This document shows, one piece after another, positions 25,224-33,423 of a DNA stretch of 35,006 bases (positions within the stretch are counted from its first letter, which is position 1; each line of letters starts with the position of its first letter). The translations under genes and the position numbers were made by a program. The notes under the pieces were generated by a model that saw nothing but the letters and a program-made list of their open reading frames with translations, had not been told where the DNA came from and did not search any database. The stretch is from Oligoflexus sp. (GTDB taxonomy: Bacteria > Bdellovibrionota_B > Oligoflexia > Oligoflexales > Oligoflexaceae): the NCBI RefSeq assembly GCF_035712445.1, contig NZ_DASTAT010000036.1, forward strand, positions 1 through 35,006, given 5' to 3'.

Positions 25224-25945
25224 TGTTCAGCCCCCGTCAAAGACGCGCTTCCAGAAATTGCAGACGCAACTGCCAAAATATCACCTTTCATTGTCGCAGC
25301 AACGGTTTGCAGTTTCAATCGGTATTCGATTCCAGCTGCATACCAAGCTTTCAGTCCATCCGTACTGAGGCTTGCCCGAAGGTTAAGAAGCAGCGAAGCT
25401 GGAGATGACAGCGAAACCATGGCTACATTGTAGCCGGCTATCCTCTTTGCCGCGCCCTCAGACGGGTAAACTGTGCCTTCGATGCAGTCGATATATCGAC
25501 CGTTTTCTTCCTTAAGTGCACCAATCTCCAGGAGAGTCTCCAAGAGGGCGCCGCCTTCCAGGCCAAACTGCTTTAAAACAGTTTCCTTGTTGGCCTCGGG
25601 AACCGTTGCGGCAAAAACGAAAACTTTAAAAAGGGAATAATCGGCGGAAAGTGATTCCACAATCGCAATGCGTTCAGCAGCGATTTTCTCACCAACACCC
25701 AGGATTTCCTTTGTTTCATGGGGAAACCATTCGGCAAGCTTTTCAAGATGATTATCAGGTTTAAGGACAGCAAGAATACGATGTGCTTTACTAAAACCAA
25801 TGGTTCTTTGTTCCCCAGCACTCAAACGGTAGATGGTCGAATAATCCACCCCGCATTGCTTTGAGAACCAACGCAAGCTCTCATCTCGTGCAGTAATAAA
25901 TTTCTTTATTTCATCGCGCAAATACACGCTCGCTTCATGCGCCAT
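25220..25945 (-). CDS. HTH regulator with winged-helix-like second domain
   Basis: The 241-residue, apparently cytoplasmic protein has an N-terminal XRE/Cro-like helix-turn-helix (about 1-60: LRWFSKQCGVDYSTIYRLSAGEQRTIGFSKAHRIL). The central part (about 100-165) looks like a winged helix (VLKQFGLEGGALLETLLEIGALKEENGRYI). The C-terminal helical part (LLLNLRASLSTDGLKAWYAAG) may be a sensor or dimerisation region. The plan resembles the TIGR02147/DUF4423 regulators abundant in Fibrobacterota and Bdellovibrionota, but I cannot confirm membership. The ATG at 25945 has GGGAG eight bases upstream and is preferred to the longer frame. It is divergent from the exported-protein cluster and overlaps a secreted-protein gene, so it plausibly controls both. 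Confidence 0.72.
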   Translation of the reverse strand: MAHEASVYLRDEIKKFITARDESLRWFSKQCGVDYSTIYRLSAGEQRTIGFSKAHRILAVLKPDNHLEKLAEWFPHETKEILGVGEKIAAERIAIVESLSADYSLFKVFVFAATVPEANKETVLKQFGLEGGALLETLLEIGALKEENGRYIDCIEGTVYPSEGAAKRIAGYNVAMVSLSSPASLLLNLRASLSTDGLKAWYAAGIEYRLKLQTVAATMKGDILAVASAISGSASLTGAEQ

Positions 25946-26329
25946 CTTGAGTGCTCCCACTAGTGTTCGGACTTGAATTTCATAGCAGGTCTGCAGTTGA
26001 CGGAGAAAACAAAAAGCTCGCGATGGGTAATAATTGAAAGAGAAAACGTTTTCAAAGCGGTTTAATAATCTTTTTTTGGTATAAGCAATTGGTTAAATCA
26101 CATCAAGTCTTGCTACATTTGACGCTATGTCATTACTCAATCGAATAAAAATTTCTGAACCATTTCGTGCCGAAGTCTGCCAGGAGCACATCCCTTGAGC
26201 ACGATTCCGCTTCACCAGATTAAGCATTTGAACCAGGCTCACCTTAAGCGCTTGTCCAATCATTTCGCCTTCGGCTATCCCCTCGTTAACCGCGATGGTT
26301 TGCGGTCAATAAGAAAGCGGGAGTTGCCG
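25946..26329. other. Divergent control region between the regulator and the exported-protein operon
   Basis: This stretch is A/T-rich from 25980 to 26130 and should hold both divergent promoters. From 26127 an ATG-led 23-codon frame (MSLLNRIKISEP...) ends in TGA at 26198, overlapping a TTG that opens a long frame running into the next gene. The segment 26195-26329 is codable (STIPLHQIKHLN..., basic and His-rich) but precedes the signal peptide. It could be a leader, an N-terminal extension or a decayed gene end. Confidence 0.4.
26042..26053. promoter_or_regulatory. Perfect 12-bp palindrome GAAAACGTTTTC, candidate operator
   Basis: A perfect dyad with a central CG, of the kind bound by dimeric HTH repressors, lies in the divergent region about 100 bases from the regulator start. 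A possible promoter (TTGGTT near 26089 and TACATT near 26112) lies downstream of it toward the exported-protein operon. Confidence 0.38.
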
Positions 26330-27526
26330 ATGACGATTGATGAGTCCTATCCCAGATCTCACCTATACACTTTGGAATCCTTCCTCAAGGCCCTCAAAAA
26401 CACCATGTTTGCTCTCGCCCACATGCTTATCGTCGTCACCTCACCTTCTCAGGCCTCGGTCCTGGTGATGCCTGAAAATGCAACGGTCACAAGCATTGGT
26501 CAGGGATTCATCGACTCAACCAAAACCATCGTCCCAGGCTGCGTTTCCGGCGAAATCGAGCTACAGCCTGCGGAAATCGCTTCTATGGAATTCAGCTCAG
26601 GTGAGGAGGCAGAAACCACTTTTTCAAGCATGTCTGGCAAGGTCAAAGGAAGCGTAAACCTCCTGGTGGCTGGGGCGTCGGGAAGCATGCAGTTTATTGA
26701 AACAAAAAACAATGAACAGACCGGAATGTCATCCTTTCTAAATTTCACCTACGCGAAATCCAGGGCGAGAATAAAGGAGCCAACCCTTACAGCCCTTGGG
26801 CAAGGCACTTTGTCCAGGCCAGCTGACAAAATTCTGGAGATTTGTGGTTCGTCCGTGATGAACGAGGCCACCCTTGGAGCCCATCTGAGTATCGTCGCGC
26901 GTTTCGTCTATGTAGGGACCAGCGAGTACAAATATTCAAAATCCAAAGTCAAAGCAGAAGTTTTGGGAGCCACAGTTAGTAAAAAGTCCAAGGTCTCAGA
27001 GTCCGAAGAGATCACAAAAGAGTTTGTTCTGAACGTTGACGCCTATCAATATGGAGGAGATACGTCGGCGCTTCGGTCCATACTTGCTAATGGACAAAAA
27101 TACTGTGCCTTGAGTAATCCGGATGCCTGCGCCGATACATACAAAGCTCTGGTACGCTATGCACGGGAAGGCTTTAAGGATTCTGTGGCTTCGGCAAACG
27201 TGAATTCATTGGCTGCCCTCAACATAACGACAACTCCATACAATGAGCTTTACCTTCCCGTTCAGTTTCCCACCTATACCTGGAAAACGTCCTCCCTTTC
27301 GTTCAAGAACGCTGCAATCACGGCCTATAGAAGAAGTCTTGTTGCCCTTCTGGCGGAAAAGGAAAAGACCGAGGCTCGACTCCACTCCGGGATATTTGCC
27401 GGGGAAACGGCGCAGAGTCTGACGAGTAAGCTTAATCGTCTGAACGATGAAATTGAATCCGTCACAGGCCGGATAGACAGATGCGACTTTTCGGGTCCGA
27501 ATGAATCCTGGTTATGTGAATTCTAA
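26330..27526 (+). CDS. Exported MACPF/CDC-like protein A (putative)
   Basis: The protein has about 398 residues. A hydrophobic export signal (about 26-42, MFALAHMLIVVTSPSQAS) follows a 25-residue N-region. The body has a Ser/Gly-rich amphipathic stretch (KVKGSVNLLVAGASGSMQ, about 104-121) followed by a strand (FLNFTYAKSRARI). Next comes C172-G-x-x-V-x6-G183-A184, a second variable stretch, a strand (EFVLNVDAYQ), then YGGD (241-244), paired Cys near C259/C267 and VRYAR. The spacing G-x-x-[FV]-x6-G-[GA] equals that of the MACPF signature ([YW]-G-[TS]-H-[FY]-x6-G-G), though the His is missing. The C-terminal 100 residues are helical, with a probable coiled coil. It shares the same pattern with the next gene. 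The start is uncertain: ATG 26330 has GGGAG, with TTG 26195 and ATG 26405 as alternatives. Confidence 0.6.
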   Translation: MTIDESYPRSHLYTLESFLKALKNTMFALAHMLIVVTSPSQASVLVMPENATVTSIGQGFIDSTKTIVPGCVSGEIELQPAEIASMEFSSGEEAETTFSSMSGKVKGSVNLLVAGASGSMQFIETKNNEQTGMSSFLNFTYAKSRARIKEPTLTALGQGTLSRPADKILEICGSSVMNEATLGAHLSIVARFVYVGTSEYKYSKSKVKAEVLGATVSKKSKVSESEEITKEFVLNVDAYQYGGDTSALRSILANGQKYCALSNPDACADTYKALVRYAREGFKDSVASANVNSLAALNITTTPYNELYLPVQFPTYTWKTSSLSFKNAAITAYRRSLVALLAEKEKTEARLHSGIFAGETAQSLTSKLNRLNDEIESVTGRIDRCDFSGPNESWLCEF

Positions 27527-27631
27527 GACCCGATAGGAATGCCCAAATTAACAATTTGCCACCATGCGGAGGTGAATCGACGGAGTGTTGCCTAATTTAT
27601 CTGAAACACCAACATTTGTAAGGAAATTTCA

Positions 27632-29305
27632 ATGCGAAAGTCGAAGATTTTGATATCTGTGCTGGCCTGCGCTGCGGTTGCAGGTTGTTCCAACGATGAC
27701 AATAACGAGCACTCTGCTTTGAAGGATTCCACGCTGTCCAATGACGCCTTTGCCTATTCCTTTTTAGGTCAAGCGTATGATACCCGGCGGGTAAAAACCC
27801 TGAACGTTTCTTGCGCCACTGGTAATATCAAGGAAAGTCTCGTAAGCGACAGTAACTTCGTTCTCGACTACGATCTTTCCTATCAGGACTTTCTGGACAA
27901 GACCCAGGGAAAACTGAGCGCTGACCTGAATCTTCCGGCAGTCAGGGCAGGCCTTGGCGCGCAATATGCGAAAGAAAACGCTGCTACATCTTCATCCACC
28001 ACATTTGTCTTTAACTGGCAGATGACCAAAAAGCGTGTCGCATTTGACGAGAATACTTACCGGGTCGCGGACAAAGGTCAGCAATTTATCAACGGCGATA
28101 AAGCCCAGCTCCAGGAACGCTGCGGCGACGAATTCATCACAAATGTTGACTATGGCGCTTCCTTTTTTGTGACCATGAAGGTTGACTTCCTGAACGATAG
28201 CGACAAAACAGATATTGGCGGAAAGCTGAAGCTTGCTGTGGGCAAAGAGAATATCGACATTGTCAAAATCGAAGGTGAACTAAACAAAATCGACCAGAAG
28301 AAAAAAGAGTCGGTTAAGCTCTCGATTCGAGCGAGACAGGTCGGTGGTGACCCTATCCAGCTTACGTCCTTCCTGAGCGACAATGTTGTCGAATGTACTC
28401 TGGCTAACCCCAAGCCCTGCTTTGATCTCTACAACCAGGCCATCAGATATGCCAGGACCAGCGTCCCGGCCCAGCTGACCAACGATGCGGCATTCGTTCC
28501 TGTTCGCTTTCTGACCAAGAACTATAAGGAATCGGGCCTTGATGAACTGGTTCCCTCAGGCGGCTATCAGTTTATTGATGCATTGACCAAAGCGAAACGC
28601 CGCGAAATCGAAGCCCAATATCAGCAGAACCTTGTCGATTACCAGCGTGCAGCAGACATCCTTAGAAAGTATTCGGACTATCTTGAGGAAGCTCAGCTCG
28701 AATCCATAACAAGCATCAAGGACATAACCTTCAACAACGCAGCCGTTCTTGGAGACGTTTCATTGGTTTGCTTCGATGCACCAACCAGCTGTATTTCATA
28801 CTCCAAGGCCGCAGAATCCGGGATTAAACCCTACGACAGGTCAAAGCTGGCCCTGCGCAGCTCCATGTCCGACCTTAAAGATGTACGCCTTGGCTCCTGG
28901 TCCTTCGGATATCCGAAGGACGCCAGTGCATTCGTCCAAAAGGTTATCAACGGCAACAGCACTCTGGAAGATCGTCAGGGAATTGCCCTGAGGACAAATA
29001 CGGGGGAAATGGTCCGTGTTGTGACATATGTCTCTGAAATAGACTGCACAAAATATGCTGGGATTATCAGCTCGTCCTCGCCACTTTCAATTATCACAAG
29101 CAACGACTATGGGATTCGGTTCAGCAACGACGATTTCGGTGGGGATTATTCTTTCTTCCTGGAAGCAGCATTCAGGAAACAAGCGGCCGGTAAATGCCTC
29201 TTTGTCTCAATGCATCCAGCGGAGCCTCATGGCCAGAAGCTTGACCTGAATGTCCCTTCGGAACTCAGGACCTTCATACGTCGTATTCTTGAATCAGCAA
29301 AATAA
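27632..29305 (+). CDS. MACPF/CDC-like lipoprotein B (putative), paralogue of the preceding gene
   Basis: This 557-residue lipoprotein (lipobox AVAGC, C19) has the following body. A KLSADLNLPAVRAGLGAQYAKE amphipathic segment (about 94-115) leads to strand TTFVFNWQM. The degenerate MACPF-type motif C164-G-D-E-F168-x6-G175-A176 comes next, then strand SFFVTMKVDFL. A short alternating segment with GKLKLAVG (about 190-225) leads to strand SVKLSIRARQ, then VGGD (237-240), paired Cys C255/C263 and IRYAR. That order (strand, helix cluster 1, strand, signature, strand, helix cluster 2, strand, GG) is that of a MACPF/CDC core. A coiled coil (about 305-355) and a unique 190-residue C-terminal domain follow. 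AAGGAAA precedes the ATG. It may form a two-component complex with the upstream paralogue. Confidence 0.68.
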   Translation: MRKSKILISVLACAAVAGCSNDDNNEHSALKDSTLSNDAFAYSFLGQAYDTRRVKTLNVSCATGNIKESLVSDSNFVLDYDLSYQDFLDKTQGKLSADLNLPAVRAGLGAQYAKENAATSSSTTFVFNWQMTKKRVAFDENTYRVADKGQQFINGDKAQLQERCGDEFITNVDYGASFFVTMKVDFLNDSDKTDIGGKLKLAVGKENIDIVKIEGELNKIDQKKKESVKLSIRARQVGGDPIQLTSFLSDNVVECTLANPKPCFDLYNQAIRYARTSVPAQLTNDAAFVPVRFLTKNYKESGLDELVPSGGYQFIDALTKAKRREIEAQYQQNLVDYQRAADILRKYSDYLEEAQLESITSIKDITFNNAAVLGDVSLVCFDAPTSCISYSKAAESGIKPYDRSKLALRSSMSDLKDVRLGSWSFGYPKDASAFVQKVINGNSTLEDRQGIALRTNTGEMVRVVTYVSEIDCTKYAGIISSSSPLSIITSNDYGIRFSNDDFGGDYSFFLEAAFRKQAAGKCLFVSMHPAEPHGQKLDLNVPSELRTFIRRILESAK

Positions 29306-29316
29306 GGAAATGAACA

Positions 29317-30204
29317 ATGAAATACGTCTTTTCCAAGCTCCTAGTTCTGCTTGCAGTCGTTTACGCGTCCAATGCGTTTGCCATAAGCGATAAATTCTGG
29401 GGATATTGTAAGGACGGGAAAGCTTATCATGACGAGGCTTTAACCCAACCTAAAACTGATGCTGACAAAATCTGTCGACTTCCAGACGCTTTTGCAGCTG
29501 GATATACCGATGAGGCAGCTGTTAGGTGCTGGACCCTCCAGGAAGAACATTGCCAAATTGGAGGCGGTGGCGTGGAAGAAGTGCTCGGCGACCATAATGT
29601 TCCACGAGGCGCCTTTTTCCTGCAGACCAACCTCGACCCGACTCTCACAGGTGGCGTGAAACAAATGAGGTGCATGTGCGGGTGCTTTACCCCGGATGTT
29701 GTTCTGGATACCACGTCCGGATCGAAAACCATCCTGGAGCTCTACGAGTCGGCAAACACGGACCCTTTCCGTTTAATTACACAAGCGGAAATGTTCTCGC
29801 CTGAATATACAGTTTCACCATGGCTGACGCGCGGTGCATTTACCGTGGGCCCTGAGGAGAAGCCGGTGTTCAAGTTCACAACTGACAATGGCGAGTCTAT
29901 CAGCGTTACAGAAAAGCATCCGATGGTTTTGAACGTCAACGGCGAATACGAATTGCGCGTCGCCCGCGAAGTTAAAGAAGGCGATTTATTCGTGGCGAAG
30001 GACGGAACCAGTCGGACTGTGGTACGGGTTGAATCTTACAAGCTTCCTAAAGAGAACAACCTTGTCTACAACATCAATACCATGGGTGAAAGGGTCCTCG
30101 ATCACGTGATTACAGCCAACGGCATCCTCGTTGGCGACCTTTATCTGCAAAACTTCCTAAATGAACGCACACAAAGAGTCGAGAATATTCAGATTCTTGA
30201 ATAG
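29317..30204 (+). CDS. Secreted protein with C-terminal Hint (hedgehog/intein-type) domain
   Basis: The 295-residue protein has a Sec signal (cleavage after NAFA, about residue 22). A Cys-rich N-terminal domain (about 23-118) is followed by a Hint domain from C123. Block A is GCFTPDVVL, with the nucleophile-position Cys. Block B is SVTEKHPM, with T198-x-x-H201. EGDLFVAKDG follows, and the end block is VYNI...DHVITANGILVGDL. Hint domains cleave the peptide bond before their first Cys through a thioester and can transfer the N-part to a nucleophile. The terminal block lacks the His-Asn of splicing inteins, so N-terminal cleavage or attachment, as in hedgehog or bacterial BIL proteins, is more likely than splicing. 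It starts 11 bases after the lipoprotein gene, in the same operon. Confidence 0.82.
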   Translation: MKYVFSKLLVLLAVVYASNAFAISDKFWGYCKDGKAYHDEALTQPKTDADKICRLPDAFAAGYTDEAAVRCWTLQEEHCQIGGGGVEEVLGDHNVPRGAFFLQTNLDPTLTGGVKQMRCMCGCFTPDVVLDTTSGSKTILELYESANTDPFRLITQAEMFSPEYTVSPWLTRGAFTVGPEEKPVFKFTTDNGESISVTEKHPMVLNVNGEYELRVAREVKEGDLFVAKDGTSRTVVRVESYKLPKENNLVYNINTMGERVLDHVITANGILVGDLYLQNFLNERTQRVENIQILE

Positions 30205-30220
30205 TTAACAATCCCACTTA

Positions 30221-30255
30221 GGGTAGCGGGGGGACTCCCCTGTTACCCATTTTTG
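30221..30255 (+). terminator. Terminator after the Hint gene
   Basis: GGGTA and GGGG on the left pair with CCCC and TACCC on the right around a small internal loop, followed by ATTTTT. It probably ends the operon of the two MACPF-like genes and the Hint gene. Confidence 0.65.
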
Positions 30256-30268
30256 AGGCTATAAAGTG

Positions 30269-31021
30269 ATGATGAGTAGAAAAACAAAAAATCTTTTGGT
30301 TTGCTCTATGGTGGCTTCTGCTTCAGCTATAGGGTGGCATTTCGCAAAGTCATCAGAAACTATCGAAAAACCTACGGCGGCTCCCCAGGCTAAAGTCAGC
30401 AGGGAAACCGTAGAATCGTTTGCATCAAAGAATATTGAAAATTTCGAGCACCGCGAGACGGAAAAGAAGAATTGGATTGTGGACTTCGAGCCACTGACCA
30501 ACAAAGAGCAGGAAGAAGTTGCGATCGTTCACAAGCACATCAAAGAACTCAATATGACGGGCAGAATTGATTCCGACAAAATGAATGAATTACAGGGTGT
30601 TGTTTACAAATATCAAGAGAGAATTTTTGCTGATGCGGGTCGTCGAATTATCCTGGAGAGTCCAGAATTAGTGAAGTCAAAGGAGGGTGCCGATACGGTG
30701 GTAACCTTGATTGATACGCTCGCTTATTTTAGCCGGAATAGTACTGACTGGCCGCTTGCCATGGAAATCCTTCGCGACATCGGAACACGGCCCCTGACCT
30801 ACAGCTCAACGCTATCCCCGGAGCAAGCATCGACCGCAAATATAACCATGCAGGCATTCGAGCAGTTCGCCAGATATAAGCCGGAAGAAGCCATGGAATT
30901 TATATTAACCAGCGTTGATAAAGAAAAGCGCGGGCCGTACATTTCCTATTTTAAGACGGGTTTGGCTCTCGCGGGATTTTCCAAGGACGACATTTACCAA
31001 AGAGTATCCAGACTGATTTAG
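30269..31021 (+). CDS. Membrane-anchored helical protein of unknown function
   Basis: The protein has about 250 residues. An N-terminal helix (LLVCSMVASASAIGWHFA, about 9-26) acts as an anchor or uncleaved signal. The rest is charged and mainly helical (EQEEVAIVHKHIKELNMTGRI and ELQGVVYKYQERIF), with a helical repeat-like end (ANITMQAFEQFARYKPEEAMEFIL). No Cys occurs outside the anchor. No family is recognised. The reading frame opens GTG-ATG-ATG, with GAGG seven bases before the GTG, so any of the three codons may initiate. It follows a terminator and shares an A/T-rich codon style with the next genes. Another secreted-protein gene follows after 28 bases. Confidence 0.7.
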   Translation: MMSRKTKNLLVCSMVASASAIGWHFAKSSETIEKPTAAPQAKVSRETVESFASKNIENFEHRETEKKNWIVDFEPLTNKEQEEVAIVHKHIKELNMTGRIDSDKMNELQGVVYKYQERIFADAGRRIILESPELVKSKEGADTVVTLIDTLAYFSRNSTDWPLAMEILRDIGTRPLTYSSTLSPEQASTANITMQAFEQFARYKPEEAMEFILTSVDKEKRGPYISYFKTGLALAGFSKDDIYQRVSRLI

Positions 31022-31049
31022 AGAATCGGCGTGTAGGAAGGGGGCGCTA

Positions 31050-31676
31050 ATGAAAAAATTTGTCTTTGCATTGATATCGCTCGGGTCTTTAATGATCGGC
31101 GGAAATGCGTCGTCCAGGCCTATCCCAACGGACCTTTTGGGTCCTGTTCAGCACGGAGTCCTTGAAAACTCAGGAATCAAATTCGCTTATTGCGATAGCG
31201 AGCATGCAGGGTCTTCGCCAGAAATCTGCAGTCACCCTATTGATGGCAGTTGGGATGCACAGCGCGGGCAAAATCACACGTTTTGGGTCGGGCCACCAGT
31301 AAACCAGGAAGCTTTACGCACCGCAGGCTATTGGCAGCGGAAAAAACTGACTTGCACCTACTGTCGAGCTGGAAACTCCAACGGCCCTCTCAGAGGAACG
31401 GGCAGAGCGACGAACGTTGTTCCGGTGAATGCTTCTTTTGTTGTTACTGGCGCTATACTCGGTCCAGGTGGGCCTTGTTATAACGCATGGCCTATGGCGG
31501 AGGGTCTTTGCACCCCACGCGACATAATTTTCGGGCGGCCTTCATATACCCCAGAACAGTGCGTTGCAGCCTGTACCCAAGCCTGGCAGCAGCAGGTCGT
31601 GCGATTTACGTGTGAGTATAGTGGGTTCTCCAACTTCGACGGTGACCCGGAATGCGAGACAGCGCTTGGGAATTAA
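31050..31676 (+). CDS. Secreted Cys-rich protein, paralogue 1 (SNGPLRG family)
   Basis: The 208-residue protein has a Sec signal peptide (cleavage near ASS, residue 22). The mature chain has about eleven Cys arranged as in the next gene: AYC (48), EIC (60), LTCTYC (102, 105), a C pair at 143/154, QCVAAC (171, 175), FTC (188) and PEC. Shared words are TF[WY]VG, C-x-YC-x-AG-x-SNGPLRG-x-G, VP-x3-SFVV and SNFDGDP-x-C. This disulphide-bonded layout suggests an extracellular or periplasmic protein. The SNFDGDP loop could bind calcium or sugar, but this is a guess. No known family is recognised. AGGAAGGGGG stands before the ATG. Confidence 0.75.
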   Translation: MKKFVFALISLGSLMIGGNASSRPIPTDLLGPVQHGVLENSGIKFAYCDSEHAGSSPEICSHPIDGSWDAQRGQNHTFWVGPPVNQEALRTAGYWQRKKLTCTYCRAGNSNGPLRGTGRATNVVPVNASFVVTGAILGPGGPCYNAWPMAEGLCTPRDIIFGRPSYTPEQCVAACTQAWQQQVVRFTCEYSGFSNFDGDPECETALGN

Positions 31677-31713
31677 CGTTTTTTGATAATGTAACAATAC
31701 ATAGGACTAGCCA

Positions 31714-32322
31714 ATGAGTCTGCGCTTTCTTATCCCAATTTCTATGATTCTTTTCATGCATGAATCATCGGCCTTCTGCCAAATAATGCCAGCACCTGTG
31801 GATTTGTTGGCCAGGCCCGAACCTGGTGTGCACGTTACTGGCAATCTAACGTGGGCATATTGTTTTGAAGAGTGGATCAAAGACGCTCCTGAAGTATGTG
31901 ATCTTCCGCAAGATGCCTGGAATCATGGTTTACCAGCTCCAGCAACGTTTTATGTTGGTAAACCTGTTTGGGACACCCTCCAAGTCCGCACGCTTCTTAA
32001 AGATCATCGCAGATTGGCGTGCTTATATTGTCACGCAGGCGCGTCAAATGGCCCGCTTCGGGGAAAAGGAGTTACAGGCAGAAATGCCGTTCCTATATAC
32101 GGGTCATTTGTGGTAAAGGCGTCTGAGATTGGGATGCACGAGTACTGCAGTAGCAGTAACCTTTACAGTATGTGTATGACAGGCCCTGGTTCTCCTTGGA
32201 GTCTGTGGGACTGCGTAAATGCTTGCGAGAATGCTTGGAAATCAAAAACGATACGTATTTCATGTGACTGGACAGGAACATCGAATTTCGATGGTGACCC
32301 AACCTGTGATGAATTCTTGTAA
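31714..32322 (+). CDS. Secreted Cys-rich protein, paralogue 2 (SNGPLRG family)
   Basis: The 202-residue protein has a signal peptide ending near SSAFC. C22 right after the signal might allow lipidation, but no clear lipobox is seen. It repeats the Cys framework and words of the upstream gene: TFYVGKPV, LACLYCHAGASNGPLRG, VPIYGSFVV, CVNACENAW and TSNFDGDPTC. Sequence between the motifs is poorly conserved, so the duplication is not recent and the two copies probably differ in partner or ligand. The gene lies 37 bases downstream in the same direction. Its function is unknown. Confidence 0.75.
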   Translation: MSLRFLIPISMILFMHESSAFCQIMPAPVDLLARPEPGVHVTGNLTWAYCFEEWIKDAPEVCDLPQDAWNHGLPAPATFYVGKPVWDTLQVRTLLKDHRRLACLYCHAGASNGPLRGKGVTGRNAVPIYGSFVVKASEIGMHEYCSSSNLYSMCMTGPGSPWSLWDCVNACENAWKSKTIRISCDWTGTSNFDGDPTCDEFL

Positions 32323-32340
32323 AACGAGGGGATAGCTTAT

Positions 32341-33378
32341 ATGCAAATCAAAACAGCACTACTAGTTTCAACTGCAACATGCGCCCTACTCGCTTCAGCT
32401 TGCGGAAGTGACAAAGACAGCAAGAAAAAAGAAGCTGACCAAACCGTCATTGAACGGTGGAATCCCGAAAAAATTGAAGGTTCGTTTGTAGGCGTTGGGC
32501 CTTGGACCTTGCAAATTCCGACCGGTGACAAACTAAAATCGTATATTTGGACCGATGATGATTCGCTCACTAAGTTGATTGAAAGCAGTGAGATTCCTTT
32601 TTCTGCAATTATTGACTCCAAAGGTACAAAGGCAAATTTCGCTGCAAAATTTGTCAAGGACCATTGCGAAAATTACAAAGTAGCTCCAACTGCTGGAGAA
32701 TCAGGCGGCAAGACGCCAAACGAAATCAATTGGTTTCTGAAGAATCAAGGTGCAAACTTCGAGGCCTTCTCTGCTATCGCAACCGCTGAAAAATTCAATT
32801 CTTGCATTACGATGACCATCCGCAGTTCCGAAAGCCTGCCCGCCTTGGCAGATGACGGTGATGTCGTCAGATATTTAAAAAGTATTGCAGACGGCATTTC
32901 TTTTAACCGATTCACCTTCGTACATTTCAACGTCCAGCGTATTCAAACATATCTTGTGACGGCCTTGAGCGATGGAATGGATTTTACAGAATCAAATGGA
33001 ATCCAAACTGGCACTGCTAATGATATTTTCTTTACCATTGATGGCAAAAAAAATGAGCTACTAGGTGAAGCGTTCACAGGTGAATGCGAAAATCAAGTTT
33101 TCAAGGATGCTTTTTCAGACGTCGAAAAGCAAGAACTGGGGCTGTATGCAAGCGCTGAAATTGACGCAAAATACAGTTCAAAAATTGTATCGTCAGATGG
33201 CAAACATAACCGAGTAGTCGAGGGCGTTTTCAAGAATGCAAGAGACTCAACGTGCCTTATTTTGAAATTTAGCCTCGCCAACCCAGTCGATTCGATTTCT
33301 GTGGTGCATGATGACAAAGCACTTGAAGAAGAGTTGGTGTACCAACTTAAAATCACTACTCTTGTTCCGAAGACTTAA
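32341..33378 (+). CDS. Putative lipoprotein of unknown function
   Basis: This 345-residue lipoprotein (LLASAC, C21) has a Lys/Asp-rich linker after the lipid site and a mature part that seems to consist of two related halves. Each half has an 'N-E-I/L...F...C' strand pattern: TPNEINWFLKNQG...FNSCITMTI in the first, KKNELLGEAFTGEC...STCLILKFSL in the second. GAGGGG precedes the ATG, 18 bases after the Cys-rich gene. The coding sequence is clearly more A/T-rich than the housekeeping block. No family is recognised; an envelope-surface role is inferred from lipidation and neighbours. Confidence 0.72.
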   Translation: MQIKTALLVSTATCALLASACGSDKDSKKKEADQTVIERWNPEKIEGSFVGVGPWTLQIPTGDKLKSYIWTDDDSLTKLIESSEIPFSAIIDSKGTKANFAAKFVKDHCENYKVAPTAGESGGKTPNEINWFLKNQGANFEAFSAIATAEKFNSCITMTIRSSESLPALADDGDVVRYLKSIADGISFNRFTFVHFNVQRIQTYLVTALSDGMDFTESNGIQTGTANDIFFTIDGKKNELLGEAFTGECENQVFKDAFSDVEKQELGLYASAEIDAKYSSKIVSSDGKHNRVVEGVFKNARDSTCLILKFSLANPVDSISVVHDDKALEEELVYQLKITTLVPKT

Positions 33379-33423
33379 GCTCAGCATCGCTCCGCAATGG
33401 AGGGTTCAGCCAAATCGGGCAAA

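Noticed and set aside
29317..30204. Full protein-splicing intein
   Set aside because: There is no terminal His-Asn with a following Cys/Ser/Thr extein and no homing endonuclease; the Hint domain is C-terminal with only a short tail.
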